A stretch of 64,000 nucleotides of DNA, from assembly GCA_023390555.1 (NCBI GenBank), contig JAEWCQ010000043.1, positions 1 through 64,000 of the forward strand, given 5' to 3'. Under the pieces are notes generated by a model. The model was not told where the DNA came from. It worked only from the letters and a program-made list of their open reading frames with translations, and ran no database searches. This DNA comes from Bacillota bacterium (lineage in GTDB: Bacteria > Bacillota > Clostridia > Lachnospirales > Lachnospiraceae). Shown here piece after piece: positions 34,742 through 43,394 of this stretch. The first letter of the stretch is position 1; the number at the start of each line of letters is the position of its first letter. The position numbers and the translations under genes are program-made.

Positions 34742-35278
34742 TTATACTAACTCGATGAGAACTTCTAATGCTCCATCACCTTTACGCTGGCCAATTTTAA
34801 CGATTCTTGTATAACCACCGTTACGGCTTACATATTTTGGTGCAATTTCATCAAATAATTTAGCCGGCAAATCAACCTGCTTTGTATTTTTCTTTCTTCC
34901 TGCAGCTTCTGCCGGAACTTCTGTTACAGTATAAAGAACTTTTAACATTTCTCTTCTTGCATGAAGACGGGATGGCAGATCTTTTTTGATGGTCTTTTCT
35001 ACTTCTTCGTATACTGTAACTTTCTTACCGTCTACGACTTCTTTGACTCTCTTGCCATCTTTATCTTTTTTTGCAACTTTTGCTTTTACGGTAACTTCTT
35101 CGAAATTATCTTTCTCTTTTACTGCCAAAGCAATTAACTTCTCTGCAACTTTACGAATCTCTTTTGCTTTTGCTTCTGTTGTAACGATTTTACCGTTGTT
35201 CAATAAAGCTGTTACCTGTCCTCTGATCAATGCTTTTCTCTGAGAAGATGTTCTTCCTAATTTTCTATACTTTGCCAT
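34742..35278 (-). CDS. rplQ: 50S ribosomal protein L17 (bL17), enlarged
   Basis: Start chosen at ATG 35278 (MAKYRKLGRTSSQRKALI), with GGAGG at nine bases; 178 residues. The bL17 start and the C-terminal YTRIVKIGQRKGDGA are typical. It is longer than the common 115-130 residues because of a Lys/Glu/Val-rich insertion at roughly residues 65-110 (contains AKKDKDGKRVKEVVDGKK). Similar enlargements are known in Lachnospiraceae. Last gene of the cluster. Confidence 0.95.
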   Translation of the reverse strand: MAKYRKLGRTSSQRKALIRGQVTALLNNGKIVTTEAKAKEIRKVAEKLIALAVKEKDNFEEVTVKAKVAKKDKDGKRVKEVVDGKKVTVYEEVEKTIKKDLPSRLHARREMLKVLYTVTEVPAEAAGRKKNTKQVDLPAKLFDEIAPKYVSRNGGYTRIVKIGQRKGDGALEVLIELV

Positions 35279-35410
35279 TTCTAAAATCCTCCATTTGTGG
35301 TACATCCGGCCACGCTCTTTGGTCTTACTTACCGAATGCTGTTTTATTTGCCACTCATGAGCCGACACAGCCACGCAACTTGGTCTTACTGGCTCCGCCA
35401 ATTTATGAGT

Positions 35411-36370
35411 TTAGTCCTCACCCTGATTTAGCTGAAGACCTAATTCCTTTAATTTTGCAAGTACCTCTTCCAATGACTTACGTCCCAGGTTCCGTACTTT
35501 CATCATATCTTCCGGTGTTCTGTTTGTCAGTTCTTCTACTGTATTGATACCTGCTCTCTTCAAGCAGTTATAGGAACGAACAGACAATTCCAGCTCATCG
35601 ATGTTCATCTCAAGCACTTTTTCTTTTGCATTGTCTTCTTTTTCAATCATAATCTCTGCCGTCTTTGCATTTTCAGACAGATCGATGAAAAGATTCAGAT
35701 GCTCGCTTAATACCTTAGCAGCTAAGCTTACTGCCTCATCCGGAGCAAGTGTTCCGTTTGTATATACATCTAATGTAAGTTTGTCGTAGTCTGTAATCTG
35801 GCCAACACGGGTATTCTGTATCGAAAGATTTACACGTTCTACTGGTGTGTAGATGGAATCCACAGCAATTACGCCAATCGGAAGGTCCGGATTCTTATTC
35901 TTGTCTGCGCTTACATATCCTCTGCCCTTTGTAATGGTAAGTTCCAAATAAAGCTTGGAGTCTACGCCACCATTTAAATGTGCAATTACTAAATCTGGAT
36001 TCAGAATTTCGATGTCCTGATCCACCTGAATATCACCGGCAGTTACAACGCCCTCTCCGGAAAACTCAATATAAGCTATCTTGGATTCACCAGTTGAACT
36101 GTTATTCTTGATAGCAAGGTTCTTGATATTCATAATAATTTCAGTAACATCTTCTTTTACACCCGGGATTGAACTGAATTCATGTAAAACACCGTCAATT
36201 TTGACCTGGCTAACTGCGGCACCTGGTAAGGAAGAAAGCATAATTCTTCTTAGGGAATTACCAAGTGTAGTACCATATCCTCTTTCCAGTGGTTCTACAA
36301 CAAATCTGCCATATCTTTTGTCATCAGAAATTTCAGCAATTTCAATTCTTGGTTTTTCGAAATCGAACAC
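35411..36370 (-). CDS. rpoA: RNA polymerase alpha subunit
   Basis: 319 residues from GTG 36370 with AAAAGGAGG upstream. Alpha-NTD (about 1-230) has RYGRFVVEPLERGYGTTLGNSLRRIMLSSLPG; alpha-CTD (about 245-319) has LELSVRSYNCLKRAGINTVEEL and RNLGRKSLEEVLAKL. It dimerises to start polymerase assembly and contacts UP elements. Standard position between rpsD and rplQ. Confidence 0.98.
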   Translation of the reverse strand: MFDFEKPRIEIAEISDDKRYGRFVVEPLERGYGTTLGNSLRRIMLSSLPGAAVSQVKIDGVLHEFSSIPGVKEDVTEIIMNIKNLAIKNNSSTGESKIAYIEFSGEGVVTAGDIQVDQDIEILNPDLVIAHLNGGVDSKLYLELTITKGRGYVSADKNKNPDLPIGVIAVDSIYTPVERVNLSIQNTRVGQITDYDKLTLDVYTNGTLAPDEAVSLAAKVLSEHLNLFIDLSENAKTAEIMIEKEDNAKEKVLEMNIDELELSVRSYNCLKRAGINTVEELTNRTPEDMMKVRNLGRKSLEEVLAKLKELGLQLNQGED

Positions 36371-36413
36371 TCCAAAGTCCCTCCTTTTCGGGTATCATTG
36401 TTTAGATGATTCT

Positions 36414-36441
36414 GTCGCACTACGCATACGCACAGTGCGAC
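36414..36441 (-). other. Stem-loop in the rpsD-rpoA spacer
   Basis: GTCGCACT (36414-36421) pairs with AGTGCGAC (36434-36441) around a 12-base loop. No U-run follows, so it is not a standard terminator. Confidence 0.6.
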
Positions 36442-36454
36442 TTTTAATCAGTTA

Positions 36455-37048
36455 TTATTTCGAATATAACTCGACAATAAGCATTTCATCTACAGGTACG
36501 TCAATTACTTCTCTGGAAGGTAATTCTTTTACAACACCCTGCAACTTATCTGCATCTGCATCCAGCCACTCCGGAACTAATCTTCCGCCAGCAACCTCAA
36601 TGATATCTTTCATTCTCTGGGTATTTTTGTGTTTTTCGTTGATTTCGATCACATCACCGGTTTTTACTAAGTAAGACGGGATGTTTACTGGTTTTCCGTT
36701 AACAGTCACAAATTTATGATCAACAATCTGTCTTGCTTCTTTTCTGGTTCTTGCAAAGCCAAGACGGAAAATTACGTTGTCTAATCTGGTTTCCAGAATC
36801 GTCATCAGGTTTGGACCTGTCATGCCTCTCATCCGGTCTGCTTTTTCGTAATAGTTACGGAAAGGTTTCTCTAATACTCCGTAAATGAACTTTGCTTTCT
36901 GTTTTTCTCTCAGCTGAAGTCCATATTCAGACATTTTCTTATTTGCTCTTTTTAACTGTCTGTTTGATTTTTTATCGTATCCTAAATAGCTTGGTTCTAG
37001 ACCAAGTGATCTACATCTTTTAAGAACAGGAACTTTATTAACTGCCAT
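36455..37048 (-). CDS. rpsD: 30S ribosomal protein S4 (uS4)
   Basis: 197 residues. Contains the S4 RNA-binding domain (RLDNVIFRLGFARTRKEARQIV, FVTVNGKPVNIPSYLVKTGD). The N-terminal cysteine-zinc cluster of some uS4 copies is absent apart from Cys12. It nucleates 30S assembly on 16S rRNA. 20 bases after rpsK. Confidence 0.97.
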   Translation of the reverse strand: MAVNKVPVLKRCRSLGLEPSYLGYDKKSNRQLKRANKKMSEYGLQLREKQKAKFIYGVLEKPFRNYYEKADRMRGMTGPNLMTILETRLDNVIFRLGFARTRKEARQIVDHKFVTVNGKPVNIPSYLVKTGDVIEINEKHKNTQRMKDIIEVAGGRLVPEWLDADADKLQGVVKELPSREVIDVPVDEMLIVELYSK

Positions 37049-37067
37049 CTTAGATTCTCCCTCCTAA

Positions 37068-37463
37068 TTACACTCTTCTACGTTTTGGTGGACGACATCC
37101 ATTGTGAGGTACTGGAGTAACGTCTTTGATTGATACTACTTCCAGACCGCAAGCGGAAAGCGCACGAATAGCAGCTTCTCTGCCTGAACCAGGTCCTTTT
37201 ACCATAACGTCTACTGTTTTTAATCCATGTACAAGAGCTGCTTTTGTAGCAGTTTCAGCTGCCATCTGTGCAGCATAAGGAGTAGATTTCTTTGAACCTC
37301 TAAATCCAAGACCACCGGCACTTGCCCATGATAATGCATTACCTTCAGCATCTGTAAGTGTTACAATTGTATTGTTAAAAGATGACTGAATATGTGCCTG
37401 TCCATGTTCAACGTTTTTCTTTACACGCTTTTTTGTCACTTTTTTTGTAACTTTATTAGCCAT
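37068..37463 (-). CDS. rpsK: 30S ribosomal protein S11 (uS11)
   Basis: 131 residues with AHIQSSFNNTIVTLTDAEGN, GFRGSKKSTPYAAQ and the C-terminal PVPHNGCRPPKRRRV. Part of the 30S platform. It is separated from rpsM by a 273-base spacer, unusually long for this operon. Confidence 0.97.
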   Translation of the reverse strand: MANKVTKKVTKKRVKKNVEHGQAHIQSSFNNTIVTLTDAEGNALSWASAGGLGFRGSKKSTPYAAQMAAETATKAALVHGLKTVDVMVKGPGSGREAAIRALSACGLEVVSIKDVTPVPHNGCRPPKRRRV

Positions 37464-37600
37464 ATCTAAACTAACCTACTTTCTTTCATGATAATAACTA
37501 CATTCAAGTAGCCATGCTAATATGAGAACTAGATAAGGTAGTTCTGTTCGCTAAGTTCGACCTGCGCCTTTGGCCTGATCTCACGAATCTCACATCGCAC

Positions 37601-37699
37601 CTTATACGATTACCCTTCACAAGGCAGTTACGCTCGACTAGTATGCTGACTTCACTTACACTCGTCACCACTAAGTCTCGGTAACAAAGTTCGCACTAA
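37601..37699. repeat. Spacer repeat copy A (rpsK-rpsM spacer)
   Basis: A roughly 98-bp stretch that matches copy B at 38341-38437. Best-conserved blocks: CGCTCGACTA / CGCTCAACTA, and CTAAGTCTCGGTAAC...TTCGCACTAA / CTAAGTTTCGGGAAC...TTCGCACTAA. No coding potential seen on either strand. Confidence 0.6.
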
Positions 37700-37736
37700 T
37701 CCCTGACTTCGCTATCGCTTGCCAATCGCTAAGTGC

Positions 37737-38105
37737 TTACTTTTTCTTATTTGCAACAGTTCTCTTCGGACCTTTTCTGGTTCTTGCATTGGTCTTTGTC
37801 TTCTGACCACGAACCGGAAGTCCTTTTCTATGACGGATACCGCGATAGCATCCAATTTCCTGTAATCTCTTAATATTAAGCGCGATCTGACGTCTTAAAT
37901 CACCTTCTACTGTCTGGGATTCGTCGATTACAGCACTGATTCTTTTTACTTCATCGTCTGTCAAATCTTTGACACGAGTATCTGGATTAACTTCTGCTGC
38001 TGTAAGGATACGGTTAGAGCTTACTCTGCCGATTCCATAAATATAAGTTAAACCGATCTCTACACGTTTTTCTCTTGGTAAATCTACACCTGCGATACGA
38101 GCCAT
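37737..38105 (-). CDS. rpsM: 30S ribosomal protein S13 (uS13)
   Basis: 122 residues: MARIAGVDLPREKRVEIGLTYIYGIGR at the start, IGCYRGIRHRKGLPVRGQKTKTNART near the end and a basic KKK tail. It contacts the 50S subunit and P-site tRNA. Preceded by a 364-base spacer to rpmJ. Confidence 0.97.
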   Translation of the reverse strand: MARIAGVDLPREKRVEIGLTYIYGIGRVSSNRILTAAEVNPDTRVKDLTDDEVKRISAVIDESQTVEGDLRRQIALNIKRLQEIGCYRGIRHRKGLPVRGQKTKTNARTRKGPKRTVANKKK

Positions 38106-38469
38106 GTGTGTTTACACCTCCATAAAGATTTTGTTTGATTGTCCGGAAGACAACAAATCCATGCAGCTGCGGTCTCCCGCCCTGAAATGTGTGCATAATT
38201 CGTTTCTTCACAATTACTTTTATTATAGTAAACAACTGCTGCCCCGGTATGTTGGGCACAGTCTAGCTGCATAGTTCTATACAGTCTTTATATTATATAT
38301 GAATAGCACAATGCTTCCATCACGCTACAGCCGCCATAAATAATACGTTACAGAAAATAAGGTATGTTCCGCTCAACTAACACGCCGGCTTTATTTCATG
38401 CGCCGCCGCTAAGTTTCGGGAACGACTTTCGCACTAAACTCAAGCTGCGCTTTCATCAAGTGCTCAAAG
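38106..38469. other. 364-bp spacer between rpmJ and rpsM
   Basis: No credible gene: the short frames here lack ribosome binding sites and motifs. It holds copy B of a repeated spacer element (38341-38437) and an AT-rich part around 38290-38310 (ATATTATATATG). A promoter may lie there, but no clear -35/-10 pair was found. Confidence 0.6.
38341..38437. repeat. Spacer repeat copy B (rpsM-rpmJ spacer)
   Basis: Partner of copy A at 37601-37699, in the same orientation; the two enclose rpsM. Conserved blocks include TACG-TTAC near one end and CTAAGT-TCGG-AAC-TTCGCACTAA at the other. Confidence 0.6.
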
Positions 38470-38583
38470 TTATCCCTGTCTCTGTTTGTGTTTCGGGTTG
38501 TCGCAGATTACTCTGACGCTTCCCTTTCTTTTAATGATTTTGCATTTTTCGCAAATAGGTTTAACTGATGATCTGACCTTCAC
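38470..38583 (-). CDS. rpmJ: 50S ribosomal protein L36 (bL36)
   Basis: 37 residues from a GTG at 38583 with GGAGG six bases upstream; begins MKVRSSVKPICEKCKIIKRKG and ends with HKQRQG. It is the zinc-binding type: Cys11, Cys14, Cys27 and His32 are in place. Too short for usual gene-finding cut-offs. Standard position between infA and rpsM. Confidence 0.97.
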   Translation of the reverse strand: MKVRSSVKPICEKCKIIKRKGSVRVICDNPKHKQRQG

Positions 38584-38749
38584 AGTAAATCCTCCTTTCC
38601 GTTTACCCACCAAAAGGCATCCAGGCATGCCGGGGTGCTTATATCAATGCTTTTTCTATACGAAAACAGGACATTTCCCTGGTTTTGTTCAAAAACGTCC
38701 AGTTAGCATTATAACATGTGACCATTTAAAAAGCAACAACTTTTTTCTT

Positions 38750-38968
38750 TTATTTGTCTCGCCAAATAATTCTTCCCTTGGTGAGATCGTAAGGTGACAT
38801 TTCAATGGTAACTTTATCACCCGGTAAAATCCGGATAAAGTTCATACGCAGTTTTCCACTGATATGTGCAAGTACCTGATGCCCATTTTCCAACTCTACC
38901 TGAAACATGGCATTCGGCAATTTTTCCAATACGGTTCCTTCTACCTCGATTACATCTGTCTTAGACAT
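38750..38968 (-). CDS. infA: Translation initiation factor IF-1
   Basis: Start chosen at ATG 38968 (MSKTDVIEVEGTVLEKLPNA) with AGGAGG upstream; 72 residues, the normal IF-1 length. The S1-like OB fold includes FRVELENGH-type (here FQVELENGHQVLAHISGK) and RILPGDKVTIEMSPYDLTKGRI. Binds the ribosomal A site at initiation. Confidence 0.97.
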   Translation of the reverse strand: MSKTDVIEVEGTVLEKLPNAMFQVELENGHQVLAHISGKLRMNFIRILPGDKVTIEMSPYDLTKGRIIWRDK

Positions 38969-39005
38969 TTCTTTCCTCCTGCTAAACTCAATCATTCTCT
39001 GTTTT

Positions 39006-39266
39006 TCATATACTTCTATATATATGTTGGGCAAGGCATTTAATTGCCTTACGGACTTTATGATTCTCTTCTACATTCTGCTCCATAATAGCAAGAACTT
39101 CTTCTGGAAGATTTTTTATGATCTGAATATGCTTTTTACTCTTTTTTTTTGGATTGTCGGAAGTTTTTGTCTTGCCGTTCACCAGATATACATAAGTTTC
39201 ATCCTGTTTGAATACCTGATAAATCTGCCGGCAGTCATGCCCGGCGGTTACAATTGCGAATTCCAT
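39006..39266 (-). CDS. KOW-domain RNA-binding protein (L14e-like)
   Basis: Start chosen at ATG 39266 (MEFAIVTAGHDCRQIYQVF) with GGAGG eight bases upstream; 86 residues. A KOW-type beta-barrel at about 1-45 (AGHDCRQIYQVFKQDETYVYLVNGKTK) is followed by a basic KKKSKKH stretch and a helical end. A gene of this kind is regularly found between map and infA in Clostridia; it is probably a ribosome or rRNA accessory protein, precise role unknown. Confidence 0.85.
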   Translation of the reverse strand: MEFAIVTAGHDCRQIYQVFKQDETYVYLVNGKTKTSDNPKKKSKKHIQIIKNLPEEVLAIMEQNVEENHKVRKAIKCLAQHIYRSI

Positions 39267-39286
39267 GTCTGCTTCCTCCATCCTGC

Positions 39287-40072
39287 TTAACCCAGAGCAG
39301 TCATCATTTCTGACTCTTCCTCTGTAAGAGTCAGTATCTCAGGCTCACCGTTGGTTATCAGTATCGTATTCTCATAATGTGCCGACAATGAACCGTCTTC
39401 TGTAACAACCGTCCACTCATCGTCCATCCAGAGTACATCCGGTGTGCCTGCATTGATCATCGGCTCTATCGCAAGCGTCATTCCGCTTTTCAGCCGAAGC
39501 CCTCTGCGGCGCTGCCTGAAGTTCGGTATTTCCGGTTCCTCATGAAGATGTGTTCCTATCCCATGGCCAACCAGATCGTAAACCACACCATACCCAAAAC
39601 TCTCGGCATAATCTCCGATTGCACCAGATATATCAAACAGATGATTTCCGTCTTTCGCAAACCGAATCCCTTCAAAGAAACTCTGTCTGGTTCTTTGGAT
39701 CAGATCAGCTGCTTCCTTTGATATCTCGCCGACTCCATGCGTTCTTGCCGCATCGGAATGATAACCCTTATAAATAAGCCCCATATCCAGACTTACAATA
39801 TCTCCTTCGTGCACCAGATGCTTTCGGTTTGGAATGCCGTGTACGACTTCCTCATTGACCGATACACACACAGATGCTGGATAGCCCTGATAATTCAAGA
39901 AATTAGGGATACATCCATAGTCACGAATCATTTCGTCTCCCAACCGGTTAATTTCCCAAGTGGACATCCCCGGTTTTATTTCATGCCCCAGATTTTGATG
40001 GACTTTTGCAAGAATCTTTCCTGCCTCTCTCATTAGTTCTATTTCTCTGGCAGATTTTATGGTAACTGACAT
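39287..40072 (-). CDS. map: Methionine aminopeptidase type I
   Basis: 261 residues; AGGAG upstream lies inside the end of adk. Metal ligands of the pita-bread fold are visible: SLDMGLIYKGYHSDAARTHGVG (two Asp), GHGIGTHLHEEPEIPN (His), MTLAIEPMIN (Glu) and SAHYENTILIT (Glu). Removes N-terminal methionine from new proteins. Starts 3 bases after adk. Confidence 0.97.
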   Translation of the reverse strand: MSVTIKSAREIELMREAGKILAKVHQNLGHEIKPGMSTWEINRLGDEMIRDYGCIPNFLNYQGYPASVCVSVNEEVVHGIPNRKHLVHEGDIVSLDMGLIYKGYHSDAARTHGVGEISKEAADLIQRTRQSFFEGIRFAKDGNHLFDISGAIGDYAESFGYGVVYDLVGHGIGTHLHEEPEIPNFRQRRRGLRLKSGMTLAIEPMINAGTPDVLWMDDEWTVVTEDGSLSAHYENTILITNGEPEILTLTEEESEMMTALG

Positions 40073-40075
40073 TTC

Positions 40076-40720
40076 TTATGCTCCTAATACAGATACAATC
40101 GCTGCGAACACATCTCCCATTGGCTTTGTTCCGTCAACGGATTTTAAAATGCCCTGTTTTGTATAATATTCAATCAATGGCTGTGTCTGCTCATGGTATA
40201 CATCAAGACGTTTCTTAACGGTTTCCGGCTGATCATCATCTCTTAACACAACCGGGCTTCCACATCTGTCACAGATTCCCTCTACTTTTGTAGGAATCGT
40301 AATCACGTGGTAAGTCGCACCGCAGTTTAAGCAGGCACGTCTTCCGCTCATACGGTTAATGATATTCTCATCCGGAACATCCACATCAATTGCATAATCC
40401 ATTTTTTCATTGATTTTAGCAAGTGCTGCATCCAGACTTTCTGCCTGTGGAATGGTTCTCGGGAATCCGTCCAGTACGAATCCATTGCTACAGTCAGCCT
40501 GCTGGATTCTGTCTACAACAAGATCTACGACCAGTTCATCCGGAACGAGAAGGCCCTGATCCATGAAGGTCTTTGCTTTCTTTCCTAATTCTGTTCCTTC
40601 TTTGATGTTTGCACGGAAAATATCTCCCGTTGAAATATGCGGGATGCTGTATTTATCTGCAATCTGCTTAGCCTGTGTTCCTTTTCCTGCTCCCGGAGCG
40701 CCTAACATAATAATTTTCAT
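40076..40720 (-). CDS. adk: Adenylate kinase (zinc-lid type)
   Basis: Start chosen at ATG 40720 (MKIIMLGAPGAGKGTQAK); 214 residues. P-loop GAPGAGKGT, NMP site FVLDGFPRTIPQAESL, and a long LID with four cysteines (CLNCGATYH and CDRCGSP), predicted to bind zinc. Converts AMP and ATP to two ADP. Located between secY and map. Confidence 0.97.
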   Translation of the reverse strand: MKIIMLGAPGAGKGTQAKQIADKYSIPHISTGDIFRANIKEGTELGKKAKTFMDQGLLVPDELVVDLVVDRIQQADCSNGFVLDGFPRTIPQAESLDAALAKINEKMDYAIDVDVPDENIINRMSGRRACLNCGATYHVITIPTKVEGICDRCGSPVVLRDDDQPETVKKRLDVYHEQTQPLIEYYTKQGILKSVDGTKPMGDVFAAIVSVLGA

Positions 40721-40836
40721 ACCTATGAAACCTCCTAAATTCATTCTTTCCATAATTTTGGCTGCTAAATTTCTCTAAAAACAATTTTAGTGCACCACTG
40801 GAGATGCAGACAGAATCTGCATCCCCATGGTACACA

Positions 40837-42153
40837 TTAGTCATTCAGAAATCCTTTATAATATCGAACTAACATCTGTGATTCTATCTTTTTGATTGTC
40901 TCAATTACAACACCTACGATAATGATAACGGATGTCCCACCGAAAGATACCTCAGCATTGAATACTCCGTTGAAGAAAATCGGAATTAATGCAACAAGCG
41001 TCAAGCCGGACGCTCCGATGAAGATGATATAATTTAAGATCTTATTCAGATAATCACTGGTTGGTTTACCCGGCCGGATGCCCGGAATAAATCCACCCTG
41101 TTTTTTCATATTATTCGCAATTTCCAATGGATTGAATGTAATGGATGTATAAAAATATGCAAATGCAATGATCAATACGACATATACAGCCAATCCTATA
41201 TTATAGATCGGTTCAGATGGATCGCACCAGTTTGACTGGGACAATCCTTTTAAAATCTTACTACCGATTCCAGTTCCATTGCTCTTTCCAAGAATCTGTG
41301 CAATGACGACCGGAAACTGCATCAGTGACTGTGCAAAGATGATCGGGATTACACCACCGGTGTTCACTTTAAGCGGTATATGTGTTGACTGTCCGCCAAC
41401 CGTTTTCCTGCCCTGAATCTTTTTGGAATACTGAACAGGGATTCTTCTTTCCGCTCCCTGAAGCATAATTACAAATACAACAGTCACTAAAATAATTGCA
41501 AGAATTACTGCTGAGGCTACAACGCCTTTTGCAACAGTCTTGCCTGACACAAACTGCTCATATAATGAAGCAAAGTCCTGTGGAATACGAGAAATAATGT
41601 TGATAACAAGTACAATAGAAATACCATTTCCAACACCTTTTTCCGTAATTCTCTCACCAATCCACATAAGTACTGCAGAGCCAGCGGTTAAGGTGACAAT
41701 AACCTGTAATACTGTAAGGAAATTATACTCTGTGAGATATCCGCTTCTACCAAATCCGATTGCCATAGCAACTGCTTCGATCAAAGCAAGTGCTACAGTA
41801 ACGTAACGTGTTATCTCTACGATTTTCTTTCTTCCTTCTTCTCCATCACGCTGCATTTCCTCTAATTTCGGAATTGCTATCGTAAGCAGCTGCATGATAA
41901 TGGAAGAAGTAATATATGGCGTAATGTTTAATGCAAAGATGGACATCTGTAAGAAAGAACCACCGGTTATTGCATCAAAGAAACTAAATGCATCGCTACT
42001 CTGGTTCGAAAACCACTCGGAAAAAACCGACTGGTTAACGCCAGGAATAGGAAGCTGTGAACCCAATCTGATAATAATCAGCATGAAAAATGTAAAAATA
42101 AGTCTGTTACGTATATCTTTAATTTTAAAAGCATTGCGGACTGTGTCAAACAT
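40837..42153 (-). CDS. secY: Preprotein translocase subunit SecY
   Basis: 438 residues with ten membrane segments; starts MFDTVRNAFKIKDIRNRLIFT, with QLPIPGVNQSVFSEW, RITEKGVGNGISIVL and GGFIPGIRPGKPTSDYL. Forms the protein-conducting channel with SecE and SecG. Its ATG overlaps the rplO stop (TAATG), implying coupled translation. Confidence 0.98.
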   Translation of the reverse strand: MFDTVRNAFKIKDIRNRLIFTFFMLIIIRLGSQLPIPGVNQSVFSEWFSNQSSDAFSFFDAITGGSFLQMSIFALNITPYITSSIIMQLLTIAIPKLEEMQRDGEEGRKKIVEITRYVTVALALIEAVAMAIGFGRSGYLTEYNFLTVLQVIVTLTAGSAVLMWIGERITEKGVGNGISIVLVINIISRIPQDFASLYEQFVSGKTVAKGVVASAVILAIILVTVVFVIMLQGAERRIPVQYSKKIQGRKTVGGQSTHIPLKVNTGGVIPIIFAQSLMQFPVVIAQILGKSNGTGIGSKILKGLSQSNWCDPSEPIYNIGLAVYVVLIIAFAYFYTSITFNPLEIANNMKKQGGFIPGIRPGKPTSDYLNKILNYIIFIGASGLTLVALIPIFFNGVFNAEVSFGGTSVIIIVGVVIETIKKIESQMLVRYYKGFLND

Positions 42154-42593
42154 TAAATCACCTCAGCTTTTCCACCAAGAGCCTCAATTTTTTCTTTTGC
42201 GTTTGCGCTGAATGCATTAGCCTGAACTGTAAGCTTCTTAGTTAATTCTCCATTTCCAAGAATCTTAACACCATCTCTTGGATTCTTAACGATTCCCATT
42301 TCAATTAATGTTTCAACGGATACTACTGCATCATTTTCAAATACTTCAAGCGCGGACATGTTAATTCCAATGATTGTCTTGGAATTTCTACATTTGAATC
42401 CTCTCTTCGGTATTCTTCTGTATAATGGCATCTGACCGCCTTCAAAACCTGGTCTTGGTGCTCCGGAACGAGCTTTCTGACCTTTGTGTCCCTTACCGGC
42501 TGTCTTACCATTTCCTGAACCGTGTCCACGGCCTCTTCTGAAATTATCACTCTGTCTTGAGCCTTCTGCAGGCTGTAAATTGGATAAGTCCAT
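42153..42593 (-). CDS. rplO: 50S ribosomal protein L15 (uL15)
   Basis: 146 residues: MDLSNLQPAEGSRQSDNFRRGRGHGSGNG-type basic Gly-rich N-terminus (contains TAGKGHKGQKARSG) and FEGGQMPLYRRIPKRGF. Late-assembly 50S protein. Overlaps secY by one base. Confidence 0.97.
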   Translation of the reverse strand: MDLSNLQPAEGSRQSDNFRRGRGHGSGNGKTAGKGHKGQKARSGAPRPGFEGGQMPLYRRIPKRGFKCRNSKTIIGINMSALEVFENDAVVSVETLIEMGIVKNPRDGVKILGNGELTKKLTVQANAFSANAKEKIEALGGKAEVI

Positions 42594-42616
42594 TTTGGCA
42601 CCTCCTTATCTGATTA

Positions 42617-42799
42617 TTAGATTTCTTCTACTTTCACTAAATGTCTTACGTTCTGGATCATACCTCTGGTAGCTTTGTTGTCCGGAAGTTCAACCGTTTT
42701 ACCGATTTTGCTCAGGCCCAACGCTTCTACTGTTTTCCGATTCTTAGGTACTGCTCCGATGCTAGACTTTACAAGTGTGATTTTTAATTTTTCTGCCAT
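42617..42799 (-). CDS. rpmD: 50S ribosomal protein L30 (uL30)
   Basis: 60 residues, normal length for bacterial L30: KITLVKSSIGAVPKNRKTVE, LGLSKIGKTVELPDN and IQNVRHLVKVEE. AAGGAGG upstream of the ATG. Between rpsE and rplO. Confidence 0.97.
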   Translation of the reverse strand: MAEKLKITLVKSSIGAVPKNRKTVEALGLSKIGKTVELPDNKATRGMIQNVRHLVKVEEI

Positions 42800-42812
42800 T
42801 TTAAATTCCTCC

Positions 42813-43322
42813 TTAACCCACTACTTCTTCAACGGATAAGCCGCGAAGTTTCGCTACTTCTTCAGGGGATTTTAACTGACTTAAAGCATCGATCGTAGCA
42901 AGAACAACGTTCTGCTTGTTGTTAGAGCCCAAAGATTTTGTACGGATATTCTGGATTCCTGCGAGCTCACATACGTTACGTGCAGGACCGCCGGCGATAA
43001 CACCAGTACCTTCCGGAGCTCTCTTTAATAATACAGATGCGCCAGTATGCTTTCCTGAAATATCATGTGTAATACTGTTGTACTCATCTAACTTAACAGT
43101 GATAAGCTTTTTGATTGCGTCTTCTTTTCCTTTGCGGATAGCTTCTGGAATTTCAGTTGCTTTTCCCAAGCCTGCGCCCACATGACCATTGCCGTCACCT
43201 ACAACAACAAGAGCTGTGAAACGCATGTTACGTCCACCTTTAACAACCTTAGTAACACGCTTGATTGATACCACTTTTTCTGTTAATTCCAATTGACTAG
43301 CATCAATGATTGTACGTTTCAT
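42813..43322 (-). CDS. rpsE: 30S ribosomal protein S5 (uS5)
   Basis: 169 residues. Double-stranded RNA-binding part VVSIKRVTKVVKGGRNMRFTA and C-terminal domain GTGVIAGGPARNVCELAGIQN, KSLGSNNKQNV. Involved in decoding accuracy. Preceded by a spacer with two small perfect hairpins. Confidence 0.97.
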   Translation of the reverse strand: MKRTIIDASQLELTEKVVSIKRVTKVVKGGRNMRFTALVVVGDGNGHVGAGLGKATEIPEAIRKGKEDAIKKLITVKLDEYNSITHDISGKHTGASVLLKRAPEGTGVIAGGPARNVCELAGIQNIRTKSLGSNNKQNVVLATIDALSQLKSPEEVAKLRGLSVEEVVG

Positions 43323-43351
43323 GTACTGTTTCCTCCTTTAAAAATTGGAAT

Positions 43352-43394
43352 CTTCTTGAAACAAGTTCAAGAAGCCCGGAATCGTACCGATTCC
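43352..43394 (-). other. Two consecutive stem-loops in the rplR-rpsE spacer
   Basis: CTTCTTGAA pairs with TTCAAGAAG (43352-43374, 5-base loop) and GGAATCG pairs with CGATTCC (43378-43394, 3-base loop). Both are perfect. No U-run follows, so they are not obvious terminators. Confidence 0.65.

Noticed and set aside
38014..38272. Short minus-strand frames in the rpmJ-rpsM spacer
   Set aside because: They overlap the start of rpsM, have no recognisable motif and no ribosome binding site.
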